Source: Mnemiopsis leidyi
Lineage: Eukaryota > Ctenophora > Tentaculata > Lobata > Bolinopsidae
Assembly (NCBI GenBank): GCA_000226015.1
Contig: JH153160.1
Coordinates: 2,104-25,721 of the forward strand
Direction: 5' to 3'
DNA: 23,618 nucleotides
Position numbers and translations under genes: made by a program. This document shows positions 18,553 through 23,618 of the stretch, in pieces (position 1 is the first letter of the stretch; the number at the start of each line of letters is the position of its first letter). The notes beneath the pieces were generated by a model. The model saw nothing but the letters and a program-made list of their open reading frames with translations, had not been told where the DNA came from and ran no database searches.

Positions 18553-18765
18553 GATGATACAGGAAAACGATGTCCTGAAACCAAGACTCTTTCAGAAACA
18601 ATAGATTCTGAGATCGAGTTCTGCAAAAAAACTGGCATTGGGACTCTAGGCAATCTGATCAAGTCGGCGCCAGATCTGATTGGATCTGCAATCAACTTGT
18701 GGACAACTCATACTTCTGTGGGACAATACCCTCAGCCCCACAGAAGTATGCAAGTTACTCAGTAA
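18553..18765 (+). other. Short open reading frame of protein-like composition, origin unknown
   Basis: Seventy codons lie between an in-frame TAA (18550) and TAA (18763), without a good internal ATG. The translation includes ETIDSEIEFCKKTGIGTLGN and IKSAPDLIGSAIN, which read like real protein, richer in G, A and P codons than the surroundings. An AG just upstream could be an acceptor. I do not recognise the family; a transposon or gene-fragment relic is possible. The downstream end contains a perfect 14-bp hairpin. Confidence 0.25.
18709..18750. repeat. Perfect 14-bp inverted repeat (hairpin)
   Basis: CATACTTCTGTGGG (18709-18722) is exactly complementary to 18737-18750, with a 14-base loop. 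It could be a transcript hairpin or an element end. Confidence 0.8.
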
Positions 18766-18840
18766 GTTAGTAAGTGAGTAATATTTATGGTATTATTCAA
18801 CTTCAGTTGTATTACTTTGCTAATTTTTCAGTAAAATTAA

Positions 18841-18924
18841 TATAGTAATTACACCGTAGTAATACCACTGGAGTGGTATTACTTTAGTAACACCATTATA
18901 GTAATTACACTCCAGTGGTATTAC
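18841..18924. repeat. Palindromic cluster of GTAATACCACT/AGTGGTATTAC
   Basis: 18859-18882 is an 11-bp perfect palindrome with a 2-base centre. A related copy at 18901-18924 (GTAATTACACT...AGTGGTATTAC) follows, and TATAGTAATTACAC occurs twice. The GTAATACCACT word is the same as the end of the foldback element at 19807-19962, so this is probably a degraded member of that family. Confidence 0.65.
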
Positions 18925-19806
18925 TAATTCATATCCCGAAATTCACCTTAAAACGTGATTCTAACCAATTTTTCTGCTTGGGACAGTAAGACTGGCCTAG
19001 ATACTTTTGCATGAAACTTTTAGAGCCGATTACATTCAATTCAATTAGAATCACATTGAAGAAAATTTACTGTGAAATTGTCAAGTAAATATCTCAACTT
19101 CAAGAATAAGAGGAGGTTAACAAAAGCCAAATCATAAATTTTTACTGGCTAAGCCTTTGTGAAGAACAAGTTTCCACAGATCAAAAATCTAGCCAAAATT
19201 GCACAGCTAGTTGTCAAAAGAATAGTTCTATGGAGTACGAGTTACAGCAAAAATTTGAGCAGGATATCTTGAGATATGACCTTAATTATACTACGTCAGC
19301 AAATTATGTTGTTATTTTCTGCATCGACAAGCACACATAATAACGTCATAAAAAACGGCCCTCAAACCGAACGGATACAAAAATCAAAGAACTGATAAAT
19401 TGAACTTAGGTCTGTCTGGCGACACATTAACAGGCGCCTCTATGCTCCAACCCTCAGGGCTCCTTCCCTGTAATTGGTGGGGAGATGACACATGACAGTA
19501 GACATAGTTACCTATTGGTTGGGGGGGCTTAAGGCTCTCACTATATTCGGGCCGGGTTAAGTAAACCATCCACTTTATCATTTGAAAATCATCAGTAAGA
19601 TAGGGGGCTCTCAAATGTTTGATAATTTTCCTGATAACGGTTTGGATGAGTGAACAATTGGGCAAAACTGTGCCTATGTGGACTAAACTAGTAAAGGGCT
19701 TGATCACGCTTTATTTTTCCTCTTTCAATTCATGAGAGCTTGAGATATGAACTTGACATTTTTCATCTTACCCCAGCTGTTATTAACAACGCAGTTGAAT
19801 AATACA
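18925..19806. other. Gene-poor stretch
   Basis: AT-rich sequence without recognised genes. A 107-codon minus-strand ORF (19384-19707) with a Pro-rich C-terminal part has no recognisable domain and is not called. Confidence 0.35.
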
Positions 19807-19962
19807 GTAATACCACTATTGGTATTGCAATTACCATACGTAATTCCACTCGCAAGCTCGTGAAATTACTTCAATAAATCCACTCGCAAGCTTCAAGAAA
19901 ACAACAAATTTCGCAAGCTCGTGGTATTAATATGGTAATTGCACTACCAATAGTGGTATTAC
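19807..19962. mobile_element. 156-bp foldback MITE with 31-bp terminal inverted repeats
   Basis: Left arm 19807-19837 and right arm 19932-19962 are inverted copies with one mismatch, both ending in GTAATACCACTATTGGTA. The interior contains the word CGCAAGCT three times (at about 19852, 19885 and 19911), twice as CGCAAGCTCGTG. Weaker similarity extends a few bases outside the arms. No ORF is present and the target duplication is not clear. The superfamily is unassigned. Confidence 0.7.
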
Positions 19963-20506
19963 CGTATATTACATCATTACGTCATTACATCTTTACAACT
20001 TACATCATTACTTTATAACAACATTACATCATCGTATATATCTATTTAAAATTTCAATGCACTAAAAAGAAAATAGGAAAAGCTATGTTAGCTATACTTT
20101 CCAGTAGACTATAAAACTAAGATAAATGAATATATTTTTGCAAAAATGGTATGGGACAAAAGATATTCATAATGTCTTTCTTTGTTACTAACATAACTTG
20201 GTCCTTCCATTCTTCCTTAAAATTCATTGGACACATTCCAAAAGTAAAGAACATTTACTACATTTTTAGAGATCATTTCTTTCTTAAAACTCTCTAAACC
20301 CATTTTAAAGCTTAAGATTGTTCATGTTGTAAACTTTTTGACTTCTAGAGGGAGCTTCTTCAAAAATATTTGAATAACTCACTCCAAGAGAAAAGAAACC
20401 TAAAAATCTTAACTTAAGTAGCTCCACTCTTACTCTTTTATTTTATTTATCTAATAAAACAAGATTGCAACCAGATGATCTGTTTCAGTTAAATTAGTTT
20501 ATTAAA
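19963..20506. other. AT-rich spacer, nothing recognised
   Basis: The beginning has short repeats of CATTACATC/TTACATCATTAC (about 19972-20030); the rest shows no coding or repeat signal to the eye. Confidence 0.4.
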
Positions 20507-20578
20507 CGTTCGCCTAACCAGGTATTGTTCTAACCAGAGCCCATTTGCGGGCAGCGTAAGCACCTGGTTAGGTGAACG
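20507..20578. repeat. 17-bp inverted repeat at the start of the CpG-rich block
   Basis: 20507-20523 (CGTTCGCCTAACCAGGT) pairs with 20562-20578 with one mismatch. The right-hand arm recurs in diverged form at 21260-21281 (GCATAAGCACCTGGTAAGGTGAA). Between the arms, 20529-20542 (TCTAACCAGAGCCC) is inverted exactly at 22663-22676, a possible distant element end. Confidence 0.7.
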
Positions 20579-20721
20579 CGCGGCTGCAGCTGCTTTTTAA
20601 GCCAAATCCGGTGGCGCGCGCGTGACGCGCGCAAAATGGCTTTGGTTTGAGCAAATTTTAACAAACCATTGTTTGCTTTGAAATCATCAATAACAAATAA
20701 AATCCAATCTAATCCCCATTG

Positions 20722-20777
20722 CTTCGCGCGCGGGGGGCTGCCGCTTCGCGGCAGCAGGTCAGACAACGTCTGACAAC
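20722..20777. repeat. Double-hairpin module, copy 1
   Basis: GCTGCCGC-TTC-GCGGCAGC is an 8-bp GC stem with a 3-base loop. It is followed after AG by GTCAGAC-AAC-GTCTGAC, a 7-bp stem. The module recurs at 21384-21438 with only two differences over 56 positions. Confidence 0.85.
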
Positions 20778-21383
20778 ATTTATTGCCTTAGCTTAGCCAG
20801 AACCATTTTTGTTTTACGTTTAACGTTTATACGTTTGCCAATAAACTAAAGCAGCGAACCTGGCGCGGCCTCGTGCGCTAGTCAGAAAACGCTTTGACAA
20901 GGTTAGCAGTTAGGTAAAAATGAACTCTGGCCAGGGCCGGTTTTTTGGCGAATCGCGCGTTGTCGCGGTGATACCCGACTCACGCAGCTAAAGAACGTTA
21001 GAACGTTAGACGGATATCATCTCGTCAAATCGCGCGCGTATTATATCCCTGTGCGAGCTTAGCGCTAAATTAAGACGGACGCGCGACGCAAAAGCAAAGC
21101 TAATATGTGCGTCCAGATAGGGCAGCGCGAGCCAAATGGCTTTGTTGGCTTAGCAAGTGGCCTATCAGCCGCGAATAAAAGAACTAAATTAAAAGCGAAT
21201 AAAACGATCACGGAAGGGTAAGCGCTGGTGTATGCAACGCGCCGCGTACAGCGTAGGATGCATAAGCACCTGGTAAGGTGAAACCTTTTTCAGTGATCAG
21301 CTGCTAAGCTCATAAATGATAAAGTCCTGTACATGTGGTTTCCCGCGCGCACCTAAAGTTTGCCTTGCGTTGCGGCCCATTTT

Positions 21384-21438
21384 CTTCGCGCGCGGGGGCT
21401 GCCGCTTCGCGGCAGCAGGTCAGGCAACGTCTGACAAC
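21384..21438. repeat. Double-hairpin module, copy 2
   Basis: Same order as copy 1: CGCGCGGGGG, the GCTGCCGC stem-loop, then a GTCAG.C/GTCTGAC stem in which one pair is changed (A to G). Direct orientation, 662 bases from copy 1. Confidence 0.85.
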
Positions 21439-21683
21439 CTAAAGTTGTATTTTGTTTACATAGCAAGCTGAGCTGAAGCCTGGGCGCGGCTTTAACTCTA
21501 CGGTCACCTTGGCCTTTTTGAAAAGCAGCAAAACTGAGGTACCCTTTGCTCTTGTCGAGGTGTTATCCGACCCGCGCGCGGCTCGTTGTCTGACTTTGTC
21601 CGACCCTCATTCGGAGAATAAAATGACGGGAGGGTGCGCGCTGCTGTACAAGCGGCTCGCAGTTTTCTGCACTGCTCTCCTCA

Positions 21684-21800
21684 CGTTTCGTTAGAATGCG
21701 TTAGACGGATATCATCTCGTCAAAGGTACCCAGGCAATTTCTTGTATATAATCAAAATGTGTTGACGAGATTATATCCGTCTAACGTTCTTACGAAACGA
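21684..21800. repeat. ~40-bp inverted repeat around a 37-bp loop
   Basis: 21684-21723 (ending in TTAGACGGATATCATCTCGT and CAA) is a third copy of the sub-motif in the left arm of the large repeat. It pairs with 21761-21800 to form a long hairpin with a few mismatches. Confidence 0.75.
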
Positions 21801-21839
21801 GCTTTAGCTGCGTGAGTCGGGTTATATCACCGCGACAAC

Positions 21840-22179
21840 AAAATGTGCGGCTTTTAAACCTTGTCTGGGGACTTAAGTCCGGTCGGAGAGAAACGTCAAG
21901 AGAGCTGCGTAGCGCCCGATAATTTAAATCCTTCGTTGTTCGTTTAACCTGTTAATTTTTAATTGCCTTGGGACCTCAGTTAGATCGGAGGGATCAGCGC
22001 CCGGTAACTCGTTAATTAATCCGATGTGCACACATACGTCTAGTACTCGACACTCGCCGCTATCTTTGCGTTTTAAATAAATAACAAATAATGATGCTAG
22101 CATCATCACACCTTATCTCTAAAACTATCTTAAAAGCTTTAAAAATTCTAAATAAGAATCAAATACCAAAAGTTTAATC
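21840..22179. other. Transition from CpG-rich block to AT-rich sequence, no gene
   Basis: CpG content falls off after about 21990. A 61-codon minus-strand ORF (21924-22109) has no protein character. The last part is probably 3' UTR of the LINE fragment that follows on the minus strand. Confidence 0.35.
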
Positions 22180-22554
22180 CTAATTAATGTTAATAAACCT
22201 TTTTCTGGCTACAAAAGGGTTCTCCTTGAGAAATTCATTATGTCTCATTTTATTCTCAAAATAACTCCCACTTTCAATACGATTTAAGACCTCATCAGAA
22301 ATATTCCAAAAGTTCCCACTACTGTAGATTTCTAAGGCTTTAGTTTTGCTCTTAAACATTTCCAGATTAGATTTAAAAATATTTAGATTTAATGCGGTCT
22401 TCACCTCTATGGGTAGCTTATTCCAAATCAACATTACCCTATCATTTAAAAAATTTCTTTGAAAACGATTAATCTTGGAAGCTTTACTCTTCCCTGGCTT
22501 ACATATCAAATTTACTCCAGACCTACTAAAATTAAAGACTCCAGCTAACTGGGA
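22180..22554 (-). pseudogene. LINE ORF2 C-terminus, 5'-truncated
   Basis: The minus-strand frame from just after a TAA (22557-22555) to the stop at 22180 encodes about 124 residues. FLNDRVMLIWNKLPIEVKTA, then LNIFKSNLEMF, is the typical tail of CR1/Daphne-type LINE reverse-transcriptase proteins, ending FWNISDEVLNRIE and a basic C-terminus. Only the last part of the protein is present, as expected for 5' truncation during target-primed reverse transcription. It is a different family or copy from the large LINE at the left end. No start codon is expected. Confidence 0.75.
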
Positions 22555-23280
22555 TTAATTTGAATTAAATTGACCTTTGAATGCAGTACCACTTACAATA
22601 TATTCAGAAACTCTTGTTTTGAAATTGAGTTTGTTATAAATTCACCTAACCAACCTACGAAAGGGCTCTGGTTAGAGCAGTCTTACATAATACAGATGGA
22701 AACATTTTGATTTAAGAAGTTTCCGTAGTTTAAGTAGTAGTTTTAATACTTTCAACACTACTATTATACAAATAATTTGAGTAAATGAATATGAACGTGT
22801 CAGTTCGAAATATTTGATGAAAAGTTTCCTACAAACGCATTTTCAAGTCTACAGAGAAAATCAACAAAGCTACTAAAGTTTCAGTAGCCTGAGAGGTGTT
22901 CGAAAACAAACTTTGATCTGTGCCGAAGTTAAGTTTGAGAGGGCATCTTGTATTCGACAGTAGTGTGGCTAGTTTTTTATTTACATAAAAAATTTCGAAG
23001 AGAATTTGGTCAAAATATTTTGAGTCATGTAGAAAACAGTTAAACTCGAATCAGAAATGAAATCGCAAAGTGTATCCGCTGTATAACTGTATACATCTCC
23101 ACTGTGTAAATGTTAACTTCTCCGCTGTGTGAATTATTATTTTTCATTTTTATTAACGAGATTTCCCCTAGCTTTTCCTGGGCAAAATGGAGTCTGGTGA
23201 AAATGTTTACTGTCATACAATAATGCTCAGAGGCCAAATGTTTTAAAAGATCTTTATCAACTTACTTTTACCTTATCTAA
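22555..23280. other. AT-rich spacer, no gene recognised
   Basis: 22642-22682 contains CACCTAACCA and GGGCTCTGGTTAGA, matching the left edge of the CpG-rich block in part and in inverted orientation. A weak internal repeat (CTCCACTGTGTAAATGTTAA / CTCCGCTGTGTGAATTATT) lies near 23096-23138. Otherwise nothing. Confidence 0.35.
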
Positions 23281-23618
23281 TTTTTAATCATTGATGGTCA
23301 AAGAATCGCAAATAGGCGAATAATTGCAAACAAATTTAATGAATACTTTACTTCACTAGCTAGTAACCTCAATGAACAAATACTCTCAAACGACTATGTA
23401 ACTATTGACCCCATCAATTCTTTTGTACAATACCTTTCCACTTCTGTAAGCAGCTCAATCTTCCTTGAGGATACAACTCCACTGGAGATAGTTGAAATCA
23501 TAACAAATCTCAAGAATGGAAAGGCTAGTGACATTCCTATAATCGTTCTGAAGAGACCTGCCAAATTGTTATCAACCATATTAGCCCAATTATACTAATA
23601 ACTAGTATGCTAGTCTGG
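23281..23618 (+). pseudogene. LINE ORF2 fragment: region leading into the reverse transcriptase
   Basis: The frame from 23281 to the TAA at 23596 gives 105 residues. IIANKFNEYFTSLASNLN, EIVEIITNLKNGKASDIP and LLSTILAQLY match the segment between endonuclease and RT fingers in CR1/Daphne-like LINEs (normally ...LKNGKASGPDGIP...). The GPDG part is missing, and two consecutive stops (23596-23601) plus a third further on interrupt the frame before the edge, so the copy is decayed. It is on the strand opposite to the LINE tail at 22180-22554. Confidence 0.75.

Larger units (their letters stand above)
20960..21839. repeat. Large inverted repeat in the CpG-rich block
   Basis: The left arm (20960-21028: TTGTCGCGGTGATA, CCCGACTCACGCAGCTAAAG, then ACGTTAGACGGATATCATCT) is found in reverse complement at 21761-21839 with small indels. 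About 730 bases separate the arms. The spacer is CpG-rich and has no convincing ORF. Together with the hairpins it suggests a non-autonomous transposon or satellite-like element. Confidence 0.75.

Noticed and set aside
19384-19707. 107-codon minus-strand ORF
   Set aside because: No recognisable domain, no splice or poly(A) context, sits between repeats; plausible by chance.
20530-20766. 78-codon minus-strand ORF and a 61-codon plus ORF at 21509-21694
   Set aside because: Both lie in the CpG-rich hairpin block, where stop codons are scarce; the translation simply follows the repeats.
20500-21900. tRNA, rRNA or CRISPR array in the GC-rich block
   Set aside because: Hairpins do not form a cloverleaf and show no A/B-box pattern; repeats are not regularly spaced, and the organism is a eukaryote.

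Overview
The window looks like nuclear DNA of an invertebrate animal. It is AT-rich and contains spliced genes with short GT-AG introns (about 60-280 bp), a rhodopsin-family GPCR cluster, a conserved ciliary-type EF-hand/WD40 gene, non-LTR retrotransposons and several MITE-like elements. A run of 10 Ns (11810-11819) marks a scaffold gap. I cannot name the species from the sequence.

Layout: (1) 1-~7850, minus strand: most of a large CR1-like LINE, whose reverse transcriptase lies beyond the left edge. It has three consecutive, slightly overlapping ORFs. ORF A (971 aa, unrecognised) is followed by ORF B (1395 aa: SAP-like helices, a basic linker, a coiled coil with a Cys cluster, and two SGNH/esterase-like domains with degenerate catalytic blocks). 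ORF C then starts with an AP-like (EEP) endonuclease. (2) 7870-13928: four related class A GPCR loci. These are a TM6/7 fragment abutting the LINE 5' end (+), an intact two-exon gene (+, 8632-9915), a broken two-exon copy (-, 10862-11150) and an intact two-exon gene (-, 12648-13928). Between them lie a pogo/Tigger-like MITE (9999-10103) and a Harbinger-like, motif-dense element (11314-12133). (3) 14909-18403, minus strand: fourteen consecutive exons, phase-consistent at every junction, of a WDR49/WDR64-type (CFAP337-like) EF-hand/WD40 gene. It starts with its initiator ATG and is open at the 3' end after 496 codons. (4) 18404-23618: gene-poor and repeat-rich. It holds palindromes, a 31-bp-TIR foldback MITE, a CpG-rich block of nested hairpins and inverted repeats (about 20.5-21.85 kb), and two decayed LINE coding fragments.

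The host genes are not an operon or pathway. The GPCRs form a local duplicated family that is still changing (two intact, two broken, one probably interrupted by the LINE). The WD40 gene is an independent conserved gene. The most unusual object is the LINE: an extra large first ORF, a second ORF with tandem inactive-looking SGNH domains, and both ORF junctions built as ATG-before-stop overlaps in opposite frame directions.
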